Assembly (NCBI RefSeq): GCF_009727055.1
Contig: NC_052359.1
Location: forward strand, 17,422,685-17,486,684
Reading direction: 5' to 3'
Length of the DNA: 64,000 nucleotides
Origin: Benincasa hispida
Lineage: Eukaryota > Streptophyta > Magnoliopsida > Cucurbitales > Cucurbitaceae
Below the pieces are notes generated by a model that worked only from the letters and a program-made list of their open reading frames with translations, had not been told where the DNA came from and did not search any database. Made by a program: the position numbers and the translations under genes. Positions within the stretch are counted from its first letter, which is position 1; each line of letters begins with the position of its first letter. Of the stretch, positions 43,951 to 55,862 are shown one piece after another.

Positions 43951-46010
43951 TGTCACACCCTCTCTCAGATTACCCTCTCAAAACTAGAAGGGGATATGAC
44001 CGCGGTAGTTATTAGCCCTACTACCAGTACCCACCGCCTTAGCCCTCTAATCTAAATGCCAGCTTGTTAAACATTAATAATGTATGAACAAGATATGCCT
44101 TCTTAAGGTTCTACAAAATATTATATAACACATGCATGCAACCATGATATAACATCTAAGAGATGAAACGTTCACAGATGGCCCAAATAACTCTAATAGA
44201 GCCCTAGTCTCTCTCAAAACATGTGTACATAGACAGATCAATAACCTAAATCTTTTTAATAAGCCGAGTCTTTCAGTGGCAAGCAGCAGTAGGATCAACC
44301 CTGAGGAATCTGACCGCTACCTGAGAAGGGAAAACATAGAAATTTCGTGAGCTAAAAGCCTAGTGAGTGACTATAGAATCGTAAAGCAACAAGCATAGCA
44401 TTACTATAAATATGTAAATATACCAATGAGTAATCTCAAGCAATTGTCTCGAAATGTAGCTTTAAACCATTCTCAGACATCATTAAACATTATTATTCCC
44501 TAGTTGAGAACGAGCCTAAATGTTCTAGCTCCCAAACATTTATTACCGGCCAAGAGACCCATACTTCGGTCTCTCATTCATAACTGCCTACGTACACGTG
44601 GCCATACTAAGTATCATCATATCTTAGGTACTTCTGCTCAGATACCTTCTCAAATTTGTCCTTCAGTATCGAGCTACTAAGATACCTTCTCATATGTCCT
44701 TTGGTATCAAATTGGCCAGGTACTTTCTCAAATGTCCTTTGGTACCAAATTGGTTAGATACCTTCTCAAACGTCCTTCGGAATCAAATGTGTATTTCGTA
44801 ACATCAAATTAAGTTCCTCTGCCTAGTATTTACACAAGAACTGTTCCATTGCCACTCATTTACATAAGAACTCATTCTCTCATAGCCTTCCTTTAGGAAG
44901 CATATATCAAAATCAGAAACATAGCTTTTGTAATGGTTACACAACATACATTGGTCTGTGTTACACACATAGAAGCTGGGAACATGCGTTAAGTTATTCT
45001 CTAACCACTTGTTGCTTGAGGAGGTATAAATTCATCATTAACGTCACTGTGCTTTACTTGATCATATATGCATGAGTATTGGAAACCTTAAGTTTATTTA
45101 GTCACTCATAGTTCGTCAGGCTCTTAATGACTTATATGCTTCCCCCAACTCTTCTTGGCCTGAAAAGATATAATTTCCGGTTAAACTACTTAGAATTTTT
45201 AGTAAAATACCTCAATTAATTCATTTATTAAAGGAACTTTCATCAACACAGACAACTTTAGTTGCGAGATCCCCCTGAGCGAGGTCAGCGAGATCCTCTA
45301 GATCGATGCTAGCGAGATCCTCTAGAGCGATACCAACGAGATTTCCTTTATAATCGAGATTTTCTTCCCCATATCTCGCTATAACTCCCACGGTGAGCTA
45401 GTTGTTTGTTCATTCCGAGCAGCTGTCTGCTTATGCACCGATTCCCTGTTATAACTTTAAAAATTCATAACTCAAAATCTAGAGTTCTTTTCGAGAAACT
45501 TCCTTCTAGAAACTTGCTTAGAATAGAGTTAACTTTCTTACCTTAAAATTTTAGCTAAAAAGCCTTTTTAGTTTGGCCTAGAACTTCTAAGCTTCAACTC
45601 GAGCCCTGATTAATCTGAGGTTCTGCCTCTTCTGCATATTCTCCACTTTTGTTCTTCTCCTCTTGGAATCTTTCTCCGGTAGGACAACTTTGAAAACTAG
45701 ATTCTTCCAGCTTTTAAATGCATCAAATTTGCTAAATTTTCTCTTGTCAATTGCCAAAACCATGCTTTTGAATTTTCACTTCCCTTTTAATCTTTTTGCT
45801 GCTTCCTGAGTTCAAAGAGTAGATTGCCACGTCACCCTACAATTAGTGCCTCCAGCCAGACTAATGATTGAGCTCCTTCATTATATATATTTTCCTTTCC
45901 GTCCTTCATAATCCCAATAAACAAACATGAATTTCTACTTAATAAATATGTAATATAACATTCCTTTGACTAAACATGCTTATCTAGGGAACCTATGTTC
46001 GGGGTTTACA
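43951..46010 (-). repeat. 5' LTR of gypsy Z
   Basis: 2,060 bp, from tgtcacaccctctctcag to ggggtttaca, followed by the target duplication ctagg. It has four 38-bp units (about 44638-44790) and two 24-bp units (about 45292-45340), one fewer of each than the partner LTR. Confidence 0.95.
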
Positions 46011-46015
46011 CTAGG

Positions 46016-47303
46016 GCATCTCTAATACCATAAATATTCTCCCACTTGCCCTAGATTACGTTGCTCAGAGTCTTAGTCCAACCAGGTGGCCCTCGAACAC
46101 TTTAGCTGAGAGGGCCTTCATAACTAGATAAGCAAAGTTGTCTTCAGCGACTATCTTCGTGATGATCACGTGTCCTCAATGTACTATCTCTCTGATGAGA
46201 TGGTATTTTCTCTCAATATGTTTTCCACGTTTGTGACTCCTTGGTTCTTTCGAGTTGGCAAAAACACCACTATTTTCACAATACAATGTGATAGGTTGGT
46301 GCATATCTGGAACTACTTCTAAGTCATCCAAGAATTTGCATAGTGATACTGCTTCTTTTACAGCTTCACATGCAGCTACGTATTCTGCTTCCATCATGGA
46401 GTCAACGATACAACTTTGTTTAATGCTTCTCCAAACTATAGCTCCTCCATTGATAGTGAAAACTGATTCTGAAGTAGATTTCCTTGAATCCATGTCAGTC
46501 TGGAAATCAGAATCGGTTTATCCAGTAAGGATCAAATACTTAGGTCCATAAAAAAGCACATAGTCCATCGTTCTCCTTAGATACTTGAGGATGTTTTTTT
46601 ACAGCAGTCCAATGACTGTGTCCTGGATTGGATTGGAACTTGCTGACGATTCTAACTACAAAGCATATGTCAGGGCGTGTACATAACATTGCGTACATCA
46701 AACTCCCAACTGCAGATGCAGATGGAATTCTTGTCATTTCCTCAACATCTTGAGGTGTCTTAGGACACTGTTCCTTTAACAAATGAATTTCATGTCTTAA
46801 AGGTAACATATCTTTTTTGGATTTTGCATATTATATCTTGACAACATCTTGTCAATATAAGATGCTTGAGATAGTGCTAGGGTTCTAAGCTTTCGTTTCC
46901 AAAAGATCTGTATTCCTAGAATGTATTGACATCACCCAAATCTTTCATTTGAACTTGTGTTGCTAATCATCTCTTTACGTCAGCAAGGAAGCTTGCTTCA
47001 TTCCCAATAAGTAAGATATCATCAACATAAAGTACTAAGAATGCTACAGTCTTGTTGACTATTTTCTTGTGTACACAAGGTTTGTTAACATTTTGTTCAA
47101 AGCTATAAGATTTGATCGCAGTATCAAATGTTATATTCCATGATCTTGAAGCTTGTTTTAACCCATAAATGGATCGTTTAAGCTTACAAACTATTTGTTC
47201 CTCTCCTTGTTCGATGAACCTTTCTGGTTGAGACATAAAAATACTTTCATCAAGATGATTGTTCAAAAATATTGTCTTGACATCCATTTGCCATATTTCA
47301 TAG
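46016..47303 (-). pseudogene. Copia A reverse transcriptase and RNase H
   Basis: Minus-strand copia RT. Segment 47332-46967 (the first ten residues belong to gypsy X) reads YEIWQMDVKTIFLNNHLDES, VCKLKRSIYGLKQASRSWNI, and the catalytic strand VLYVDDILLIGNE with YVDD intact. Segment 46809-46540 has ASAVGSLMYAMLCTRPDICF. Segment 46493-46176 is RNase H: DSRKSTSESVFTINGGAIVW, MMEAEYVAACEAVKEAVSLC with the catalytic Glu, and ENSGVFANSKEPRSHKRGKH. The text after it (46110-46020) gives a HLVGLRL-type end and a polypurine-like gggcaagtgggagaa. The upstream edge is cut at 47303 by LTR X. Confidence 0.87.
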
Positions 47304-48082
47304 TGTGAAACCTGGATTTCCATTTTCCCCACTTAAGCAGGTGGTTAAGGAAATTAACTAAGTGAAAGTTAAATCCTATGTTGAAGTAAAGGAAATTTCT
47401 AAGTGTTAAGTAGATTTTCCTTGAGTAGTTTTGAGTTAAGCTTTAATTGATGAAATATTGGCTGTGTAAGGTCAAAAGGACCCCTACGTTAAGTGTGTGG
47501 AGACATTAACGCATAAGTTGAAAAAGTAACCATGCGTTTGTATGGTTGGACGCATGATTGGCCGAAGTTTTGGCAAAAGGCATTGCCAAGAGTAACTATG
47601 CGTTGGAAGCCAAGGAGAAAAATGACTAAGTGTTTGACAATGCGTTAGTGTGTGCCATGTGTTGGCCATTAGACTTTGAGAGGTTATTTGGGAGATTAGT
47701 AGTGCATGCAGTAGCCAAGGTCTTGAAGAGGTTAGAAAACGCATGCGGTAGTCTCAAGTTGCGCATCCAAGGGCGTTGGACGTTGGATGCATTGGATGTG
47801 ATGGATGCGATGGATAGAGGCATGTGGCGATGGAGGTAGGTGCGATGGATGCGATGGTAAGCAGCCGAAGGAAATGCATTGGTAGTTTGCGGTGATGTGA
47901 GGGCATGCGATGTAAGGGCATGCGGTTATGCGAGGGCATGCGGTGATGCGAGGGCATTCGATCACGCGGTGCGAGGCATGCGTCGATGGATGGCATGCGG
48001 TGATAGAGTCATACGGCGATGGAGGCGGACGCGATGGATGTGTTGGACACGAGAGTATGTAGCCGATGGGTTGCGGCTGAAG

Positions 48083-48292
48083 GGATGCGTTAATGACATG
48101 TGTGCGCTATTATGCGGTGATGTCATGCGACCTTACTATACGTTGATGACATGCACCCGGGCTATGCGTTGATGTCATGCGATCGTACTATGCGTTGATG
48201 ACATGCGCACGGTGCAATGTGTTGATGTCATGTGATGGAGCTATGCGTTGATGACGTGCCGTGGTGCTATGTGTTGATGTCATGCGATAGTG
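48083..48292. repeat. 26-bp tandem array with dimeric structure
   Basis: Eight units of 26-27 bp of the type ctatgcgttgatgacatgcg. Successive units alternate between gatgac and gatgtc at the same position, so the true period is a dimer of about 52 bp. Irregular relatives (20-bp gatgcgagggcatgcggt units) lie at 47890-47995. Confidence 0.8.
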
Positions 48293-48970
48293 CTATGCGA
48301 TGGAGGCATACGGTTGAAGGAATGCGTTGACAGTATGCGATGGATACGATGGATTCGGCGACCTTGCTAAGGTATGAGCTATGCGATGTAACGAGCTAAG
48401 GTTGATGCATAAAGATTTGTCCTTGCATTTCTAAGGCTTGCGGTAACAAGATTTATAAGGATGGTTGCGTTGGTCATAAAGGATGCGTTAGCAAGAACCT
48501 AGGTGATGGTGAGCTATGACTCGAGGTGTTGAGTTAAGAACCAAGTCGAACAAAAGGTTGCTATGCGTTGGTGATGTGCTATGCGTTGGACATGTGCTAT
48601 GCGTTGGGCATCCGAAGGCATGTGGGCACATAGGACAAGCTAGTAGTATGCGTTGAAGAAGTTTTGGTCATTATCCTAGTTGAACGCATATGAAGTTGGA
48701 TGAACGCATAGGAAGGATGAGCGTATATGAAGGATGGACGCATTCAAGGACATCATCCGGACATGTGGCTTGCTAGGAAGGAGTCTTAAGCCTTAAGCAA
48801 ATGAAGTGGATGCATAAGAAGACATGCAAAGTTGAGAGCTATGCGTTGGTAAAAGGGGAACAAGACACCCTGGGTTACGTTGATACAAGATTGCGGTAAT
48901 AGTGTAAGGAAGAGACACTTGGACATGCAGCCAAGTAGAAGGTGTCGACCTTAGAGAAATCTTGGACGCC

Positions 48971-48980
48971 TATAAATAGG
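48971..48980 (+). promoter_or_regulatory. TATA box of LTR X
   Basis: tataaatagg in the context ggacgcctataaatagggcc; the same word in the same context recurs at 58096-58105 in the partner LTR, which supports it as the U3/R promoter. Confidence 0.65.
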
Positions 48981-50442
48981 GCCAAGGACTTCAGATGGGA
49001 ACTCAAATTCTCTTCAAAGGATATAAAGAAGAGTGTATTGGGAGGAGACTATGCGTTGGTAGCAAGACCATGCGTTGGTCAAGAGGTTCCAAGAGGGGAG
49101 ATGTTGTCGGATAGAAAGGATAGGAAGTAGCATCAACTTGGGATGAGAAGTTCTCGTAGAATACTCATGCGTTTTGAGTTATTCTAAAGCCACTTGAAAG
49201 TTAGGAGAGTCTAGTTTTCATGGTGAGGCTTCTGGAGAAGAAGCTCCAAGGAATTGGGTTGGACAATGAGGAAAAGTTAGAAGGGTTGAGCTGTCGGGTA
49301 AGATGGGCCAGCCTTGATGTTTTGATGTTTCCAGCCAAACCACGAGAAGTTATGAGCTAACATTTTGAGGTAAGCTTCCTGAGACATTTTAAAGCATATT
49401 TGTAGAAGGCAGAATTTTGAGATAAAGCCTAGAACTATGAATAAGCTGAGCTTTAATTTGAATCTGAAATTTAGGGTTCAAAAGAGGAGCCTGGGAAGAT
49501 CAAGGAACTTCTAGAGAGAAAGGTTCCTAAACGACCAAGGTGAGTGGTACTTTTCTTTAAGTATTAAAGCATATCTTTTAGAGTAAATTGTATATGCTGA
49601 TGTTATGAATGAGTATCTAGCGTGAGAATGAGATTATGTGACCGGGATTTTCAGGGGGTCATTAGACCTAGTTCCTGAGCCCGAAAGGAAAAACTTCACG
49701 GGATGGTCAGGGGACCGAGAGGTCTAGTTCCTGAGCCTACGGGAGGATCCTCGTATGGGATGGTCAGAGGGCCGACGGGACTAGCTTTTGAGCCCATAAG
49801 CGGGGAGTTATGTGTACATAGGAGACAAAGGAAATGTAAAGAGTAAGCGTTGTATTTAGTAACAGTTATCTATCTATCGTATGTGTAGGTAGATAGCATA
49901 CTCATTCTAAGTAGTTATCAGTTTAGCTATCTATCGTGTATGTAGATAGAAGTTATGATTAGACTCATTCAAGGCAGACGTTTGGGTACTAACCTCGTAT
50001 TTATGATATGCTTGTGATTTATGAGTTGAAATAGACTCTAGAAGTTTCTTACCACTCACTGAGATTTGTGAAGCTCATTATATTATTTCATGTTTTTCTT
50101 CCCAGGTAGCGGAAGGTGAGGAGTTCTAGGGTGCTGCTAAGGTCAAGATCTGCCACATGCCACAGTTACACTTCCGGAGGGTTTTACAGTTGTTGTTGTA
50201 ATCTAAGTAGTTAAGTCTTGGAGTTGTATAAACGTTATATTATTGTAATATAAAATGGGCCTACTTTATCAGTTGTTGTTTGCCTCCTCGACATAATCAG
50301 TTGGTTGTTGAATTTGTTCATTGGTATCAGAGTTATTTCCGCAAGAGTTATTAGGCAGTAAGTGTCAACAAAAGGGTTGATAACTGCTGCAGTCACATCC
50401 TTTCCTAGGTTCAGAGGGTAGTCTAGGGTGGGGTGTGACAAC

Positions 50443-50455
50443 TTGGTATCAGAGC
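50443..50455 (+). promoter_or_regulatory. Primer-binding site of gypsy X
   Basis: ttggtatcagagc, a perfect initiator tRNA-Met complement, two bases after the LTR end. Confidence 0.9.
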
Positions 50456-50798
50456 ATAAGTTTCTGGGAAGATTGAGGAATTAGTCTATACTAGTTTAGT
50501 ATCAAAGTATAAGTTTCTGGGAAAGTTGAAGGGTTAGTTCATACTAGTTTGGTATGAAAGTATATGTTCTTGGAAACCAGAGGGTTGAGTTAGGAAAAAC
50601 CTGAGGTTTGAGTTTAGTAAAACCAGAGAGAAGTGTGGTAGAGTAAAGGTTTAAAGAGAAACCTAAGAAATTAGTCAAAGTGAGACTAAGAGGAGAGGTA
50701 GAAGTGGCAGGACCTAGCAGGCAACCGGAGCTGGAACTCACAACGCTACCTGAAGATCTACCGAAGAAGGTAAGTATGAATTTAAGTTATTCTCATTT
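50456..50798 (+). other. Gypsy X leader and gag start fragment
   Basis: Leader with repeated gtatcagagcataagtttctggg-like text (50450 and 50497), then a gag start reading AGPSRQPELELTTLPEDLPK near 50710-50770, comparable to the N-terminal text of gypsy Z gag. It ends where a 19-bp direct repeat and copia C begin. Confidence 0.6.
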
Positions 50799-52076
50799 AG
50801 TATGAATTTAAGTTATTTTGCTGAATAACCCTCCCACTAGGTCGACACATACTCAACTTTCGAGATGGACGTGATAGGATAACAACTGTTATTGATGGAC
50901 CAGTTTGATCAACAACTCTTGTTGATGTTTCTGTAGCATCTTTGGTCATTTCTTGTAATATTAGTTTACTGCGAGATAGATGATTTTTAGTATGATCTTC
51001 TTCCAAGAATGTAGCATATGTCGATACAAGCACTTTGTCTTCTTAGGGATCATAGAACAGTCCTCCTTTTGTTTCTTTCGGGTATCCTACAAAGAGGCAT
51101 AACTTTAAATGTGTTTCCAGTTTCTTAGGATTTTGTAACAACACGTGTGCTGGACAAGCCCAGATACGGAAATGATGTAAACTAGTTTTCTGTCATTTCC
51201 TTCTTGCTCAAGCTGTTAACGCTAGTCTATACTGCATACCCTCAAAAGGATTGAGGTAACTGATCATAACTCATCATTAATTGGACCGTGTCTAACAAGG
51301 TTTGATTTCTCCTTTCTGCAACACCGTTTTGTTGTCGTGTTCCAGGTGCTGTGAGCTGGGATTAAATTCCATGATCTACTAGATAGTTCTAGAATTGTAA
51401 ATCCATATATTCACCACCTCGATCAGATCAAAGTGTTTTAATTATTTTACTTAACAAATTTTATATCCCAGTCTTAAATTCTTTGAACTTTTCAAGAGTT
51501 TCAGACTTGTGACTTATTAAGTAAATGTAGCCATATATCGAGTAATCATCAATAAAACTGACAAAGTACTGATAGCCTCCTCGTGCTTTTACACTTATCA
51601 GACCACATAGGACTGAATGTATAAGTTCAAGAGGTTCTTTGGCACGAAGACCTTTTTCAGAAAAAGATCTTTTTATCATTTTTCCTTCAAGACATGATTC
51701 ACATGGAGGTAAAGAACTATCTTCTAACTTAGATGACCATTTTTTACAAATCTCTCAATCCCGTTGAAAATAATACGAAAGTCTGAGGTGCCAAAGATAG
51801 GTGTTAGGAGAAATTTTGTATTTTTTATATTGAGTCTCAATCGTTTTAAACATCTCTATATTTAGAATGACCTTTGCTTCAGTTGGTTTTGAGTGTTGCA
51901 GAACAAATATGAATACCTCTTGAAAAAACAAACACTTCATTAGATTCAAAAGATATTCTGTACATATTTTCTAGCAGACAGGAAATGGAGATTAAATTTC
52001 TTTTCATCATAGGTACATAATATACCTTTCTAAGTAAGATGAAAGATTCTCCAAAAAATAGCTTGGCATCTCCCAC
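50799..52076 (-). pseudogene. Copia C: pre-integrase and integrase fragment
   Basis: Minus-strand copia block closely similar to copia B at 61383-62690. Segment 52151-51879 reads FFGESFILLRKVYYVPMMKR and NLISISCLLENMYRISFESN, the post-protease region. 51949-51755 has SPNTYLWHLRLSYYF. 51679-51461 has KRSFSEKGLRAKEPLELIHS and YFVSFIDDYSIYGYIYLISH, the integrase start with its catalytic Asp region. 51033-50820 has RLIVQEMTKD-like text to PSGRVIQQN. It begins and ends abruptly in the gag of gypsy X/Y. It carries no LTR, so it is a fragment and not an independent insertion. Confidence 0.85.
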
Positions 52077-53076
52077 TTCTGAAAACGAGTCTAGTACACC
52101 AAAGGTAGGTGTAGATCCTGAGATGGAGGATCGATTATTCGATAGAATCACTCAAATATTAGCGGCGAGTGTAGAATCGATTCAAAACGATCCAGAAAAG
52201 AAGTTCGGCGTCGAGAGGCTGAAAGCTTTAGGAGCCACGACGTTTGATGGAGCCACAGATCCAGTAGATGCTGAGATCTGGTTGGATTTGATTGAGAAGT
52301 GTTTTAAAGTTATGAGATGCCCTGAGGACCGTAAGCTCGAGTTAGCGACATTCTTGCTGCAAAAAGGGGCTGAGAAATGGTGAAAAGTGATAGTGGCTAG
52401 AAGGAGTAGTTCAGAAATTATGACTTGGTCTGAGTTTAGACAAGTATTTGAGGATAAATACTACCCTAGTTTTTTTAGAGATGCGAAGAGGGAGGAATTC
52501 CTTAGGCTAACTCAAGGAGTGATGACAGTTGCTAAGTATGAGCCAAAATTTACTGAGTTATCTCAGTATTCCCTTCCGATAATCGCGGAAGAGAATGAGA
52601 GGTGTAGGAGATTTGAGAGTGGCCTAAGAAGAAAAATACGTACACCTATTACCTCTACATCTAATTGGGTGAATTTCACTTAGTTAGTTGAGACAGCTAT
52701 CCGAGTAGAGCGGAGTGTAGCGAAGGAGGATGAACTTCAACCAGGAGAAGGACAGTTTAGAGTGCCTGGAGAAACAAGAAGTAAAAAATTTAGATCCTCG
52801 TTCTCTGGACAGTCGGGGATAAGGAGTTTTAGGGGCATGAGCCAACAAAGTTTGAGTCGAAAGAAGTTCAGACCTGTAGCTAAACAAAGTGGTAGATCAG
52901 TATCAGGTTGTGCTAGTGAGTCGGTGGCTAGTACGGGGAGGAAACTACTATGTGTAAACTGTGGTAAACCTCATACAGGGGTATGCTACGGTAATAGGAA
53001 TGTGTGTTTCCAGTGCGAACAAGCTGGGCATTTCAAAAGAGATTGTCCTCAAGCTGGTTCGTGGAGCACAGAATGA
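52077..53076 (+). pseudogene. Gypsy Y gag with zinc knuckle pair
   Basis: Plus-strand gag that starts inside the protein: TSENESSTPKVGVDPEMEDR, LFDRITQILAASVESIQNDP, VERLKALGATTFDGATDPVD, AEIWLDLIEKCFKVMRCPED, then TGA at 52381 where Trp is expected. It goes on with WSEFRQVFEDKYYPSFFRDA and RCRRFESGLRRKIRTPITST, a TAG at 52681, and the open segment 52762-53076 with CVNCGKPHTGVCYG and CFQCEQAGHFKRDC, the knuckle pair. The first 13 codons of the open frame (52039-52076) belong to copia C, so the gag N-terminus is missing. The TGA and TAG can be simple transitions. Confidence 0.86.
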
Positions 53077-53830
53077 GCAATGAGGAGTTACCCAAACGGT
53101 AAACCAACTAAGAACGACCGAACTAGAGGAGGGATCCGGTGTAGCTAAGTAGAAAGGGGTGCTGACGACCCCAACAACAACCACAACAGCAGCAGGTAGA
53201 ATGTACGCTATGACACACCAGTAAGCGGAAGGCTCCAAATGTCGTAACTGTATGATAACTTTATGTAATCAATCCGCTTAGCATTATTTGATCCTGTGCT
53301 ACACACTCATTCATATCTAGTATGTGTGCATTACATATAGATAAAATACCTGAACGTATGGATGAAGAATTATTATCTCTACGCTGTAGGAGATACTCTA
53401 GTGGTACATGAGTATTATAGGAATTTGTGAAGTAATTCTTGAGACCAAAGTTTTTGGGTCGACTTGATTCCATTGAATTACATAGAGTTTGATGTTTATT
53501 AGGTATGGATTTCCAAGTAAATACTATCCAGTTGGATTGTTTCAAAGAGAAAATAGTGTTAGGAAACCGTGAAAAAAAGAAATACTCTAGTAGGAAGTAA
53601 AAGAATACTCCCAGGAAGTTTAATATCGCAGTAAAAGCTAGAAAACTATGAGTAAAGGATGTGAAGCTTATTTAGCATCTGTAGTAGTTTCCCAAGATAA
53701 GAAACTAAACCTAGAGGATGTACCTGGTAGGACAAGAATTCTTAGATGTGTTCCCTGAAGAATTACTAGGCTTACCGCCTGATACGGAGTGGAATTTACT
53801 ATTGAATTAATTCCTGGTACTGCATCTATT
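53077..53830 (+). pseudogene. Gypsy Y protease region, heavily decayed
   Basis: Text such as LFDPVLHTHSYLVCALHIDK, IPERMDEELLSLRC and LLGMDFQVNTIQLDCFKEKI can be followed across stops and shifts (53275-53550), which is the protease with the active-site triad already lost (DPV in place of DSG). Then ILRCVPRRITRLTA-type linker text precedes RT. No frame longer than about 30 codons fits. Confidence 0.7.
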
Positions 53831-54837
53831 TCCCAAGCACCATATAGGATGCCCCAACGGAGTTGAAAGAGTTTAAACGTTCAATTACAGGAACTTGTGG
53901 ATAAGGGGTACATTCGACCCAATGTATCACCTTGGGGAGCGCCAGTCTTGTTTTGTTAAGAAAAAATGTACTCTTAGATAATGCATAAGACTATAGACAG
54001 CTGAGATAAGTGACCATTAAGAATTAAGTACCTATGCTTCTGATAGATGATCTCTTCGATCAGTTAAGGGAGCAACAGTGTTCCTCTAAGATAGATTTGG
54101 AGGTCAGGCTATCACCATTGAAGGTGAAAGACACAGATGTCCTAAAACTGCATTCAGAACTAGATTGGGACATTTGAGTTTCTGGTAATGCGTTTGGATT
54201 GACAAATGCTCCTGCAGTATTTAATGGACTCATGAATAGGATATCCATTATCTTATCTGGATAGTTTGTGATAGTATTCATAGATGACATACTAGTGTAT
54301 TCCAATAGTGCGGAAAAACACAAAGAACATCTAAGGATGGTATTACAAACTTTAAGAGAAAAGAAGTTATACGCCAAATTTAGTAAGTGTGATTTTTGGT
54401 TAAATCAAGTCATATTTCTTGGGCATATAGTTTCAGCTGACAGAGTTAGTATTGATTCCCAAAAGATAGAAGCAATAGTTAATTGGGAACGACCCCTGAA
54501 TGTAATCGAAGTACACAGTTTTCTGGGTTTAGCAGGTTATTATAGAAGATTTGTGGAGGGTTTCTCTAAGATAGCCCTTCCATTGACAAACCTAACCAGA
54601 AAAGATGCGAAGTTTGAATGATCGCCATAATGCGAGCATAGTTTTCAAGTGTTGAAACAAAGGTTAGTATCAGCACCAGTATTAACTCTACCTACACCAG
54701 GTAAGGGGTTTGAGGTCTATTGTGATGCATCCCGACAAGGGTTAGGATGTGTGCTGATGCAAGAAGGAAAAGTAGTAGCCTATGCTTCGTGATAGTTAAA
54801 GAAGCATGACTGTAATTACCCTACACACAAATTAGAA
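53831..54837 (+). pseudogene. Gypsy Y reverse transcriptase
   Basis: Decayed blocks 1-3 (53850-54240: [43 protein letters not shown]) are followed by a clean open segment 54268-54621. This starts at the catalytic strand [20 protein letters not shown] (both Asp kept) and continues [40 protein letters not shown] and [17 protein letters not shown] to TGA, where Trp is expected. RNase H begins at 54715 ([20 protein letters not shown]), with two stops at 54790-54795. Confidence 0.85.
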
Positions 54838-55382
54838 TTGGCAGGAGTTGTGTTAGCTCTAAAATTGTGGAGACATTACCTGTTTGGGGAGAGATGTCAT
54901 ATATTTACAGACCATAAGAGTCTAAAGCATATCTTTGATCAAAAGGAACTAAACCTAAGACAGAGAAGATGGCTTGAATTGATTAAAGATTATGACTGTA
55001 GAATTGACTATCACCCAGCTAAAGAAAATGTGGTAGCTAATGCTTTAAGTCGAAAAACTAGATCAGCTGGAGCTAGTATTAATTTAGTGAAGGGTAGATT
55101 GATCCATGAGTTGTGTAATGCTAGGGCAACATAATCAATAGGTCGAAAATGAGGATTATTAGCGTTATTTCAAGTGCGTTCTACTCTTGTAGAAAATATT
55201 CTACGTGAGCAATTAAAGGATTCTGATCTGAAGAAGTTACCTGAAGAAGTGGATAAAGGATTGAGGACGGACTATCAACTAAGAACAGACAAAGTGCTAC
55301 TAAAGGAGCGTAGAATTTGCGTACCTAAAGACTTAGCTCTTAGATAAGCTATCCTAGAAGAAGCACATAGTTCGGCATATGC
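54838..55382 (+). pseudogene. Gypsy Y RNase H and linker
   Basis: Open segment 54838-55134: [60 protein letters not shown] and [12 protein letters not shown], the whole second half of gypsy RNase H. After a TAA the linker continues LVENILREQLKDSDLKKLPE, then KVLLKERRICVPKDLALR, before a TAA in front of the integrase. Confidence 0.86.
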
Positions 55383-55862
55383 TATGCACCCAGGCAGTAC
55401 GAAGATGTACAGAACATTAAAGAAATCGTACTGGTGGTCGGGTATGAAAAAAGAAATAGCGGAGTATGTCGACAAGTGTCTAATATGTCAACAAGTTAAA
55501 CCCGAGAGACAGAAACTAGCAGGATTACTTAATCTACTCACAGTACCAGAATGGAAATGGGAACATATTACGATGGATTTCTTGTATGGATTACCTAAAA
55601 CACCAGAAAGCTATGATGGTATATGGGTAATTGTGGATAGATTGACAAAAACAGCTAAGTTTTTACCTATTAAAGCCACTTATACCTGGGACCAACTAGC
55701 TAAGCTATATGTTGATCGAGTCGTAAGTCAATTTGGAGCTCCAGTTTCAATTGTATCAGATCGAGACTCCAGATTTACATCAAAGTTTTGGCCTAGTTTG
55801 CAGAAAGCTATGGGGACCAAGTTATATTTCAGTACCCGCTTTTCATCCACAGACAGATGGTC
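55383..55862 (+). pseudogene. Gypsy Y integrase, truncated after the second Asp
   Basis: Open segment: MHPGSTKMYRTLKKSYWWSG, YVDKCLICQQVKPERQKLAG (zinc domain), WKWEHITMDFLYGLPKTPES (first Asp), VDRLTKTAKFLPIKATYTWD, VSIVSDRDSRFTSKFWPSLQ (second Asp), and KAMGTKLYFST. A one-base insertion near 55838 shifts the FHPQTDG block (read as FSSTDRW). The match ends at about 55862, just before the catalytic Glu would appear, where an unrelated LTR begins. The element therefore cannot have encoded a complete integrase in its present form. Confidence 0.86.

Larger units (their letters stand above)
37340..46010 (-). mobile_element. Full-length gypsy element Z (chromovirus type)
   Basis: An 8,671-bp minus-strand Ty3/gypsy element with perfect 5-bp target duplications ctagg at 37335-37339 and 46011-46015. 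LTRs run tgtcacaccc...ggggtttaca (plus-strand view). The domains in order on the minus strand are gag, protease, RT, RNase H, integrase and a chromodomain-like end, with primer site and polypurine tract in the right places. The frame is broken by stops and shifts. Hand comparison of the first roughly 390 LTR bases shows about 30 differences, mostly transitions. It sits in the 3' end region of copia A. Confidence 0.95.
47304..50440 (+). repeat. Gypsy X 5' LTR (3.1 kb)
   Basis: Begins tgtgaaacctgg where copia A RT is interrupted and ends ggtgtgaca just before a primer site. The 3' third (48900-50440) corresponds to 58028-59729, including the TATA context gcctataaatagg and the final gggtgtgaca, but with substantial divergence. 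The first half contains dense atgcg-type minisatellites (47890-48300 and beyond). Open frames over these repeats have no protein features. Confidence 0.78.

Noticed and set aside
47484..48172. Cys/Arg/Met/His-rich frames on both strands
   Set aside because: They are translations of the atgcg-type minisatellite in LTR X.
52039..52076. N-terminus of the long frame 52039-52383
   Set aside because: These bases match copia B antisense at about 62610-62670, so they belong to copia C; the real gag sequence starts near 52077.
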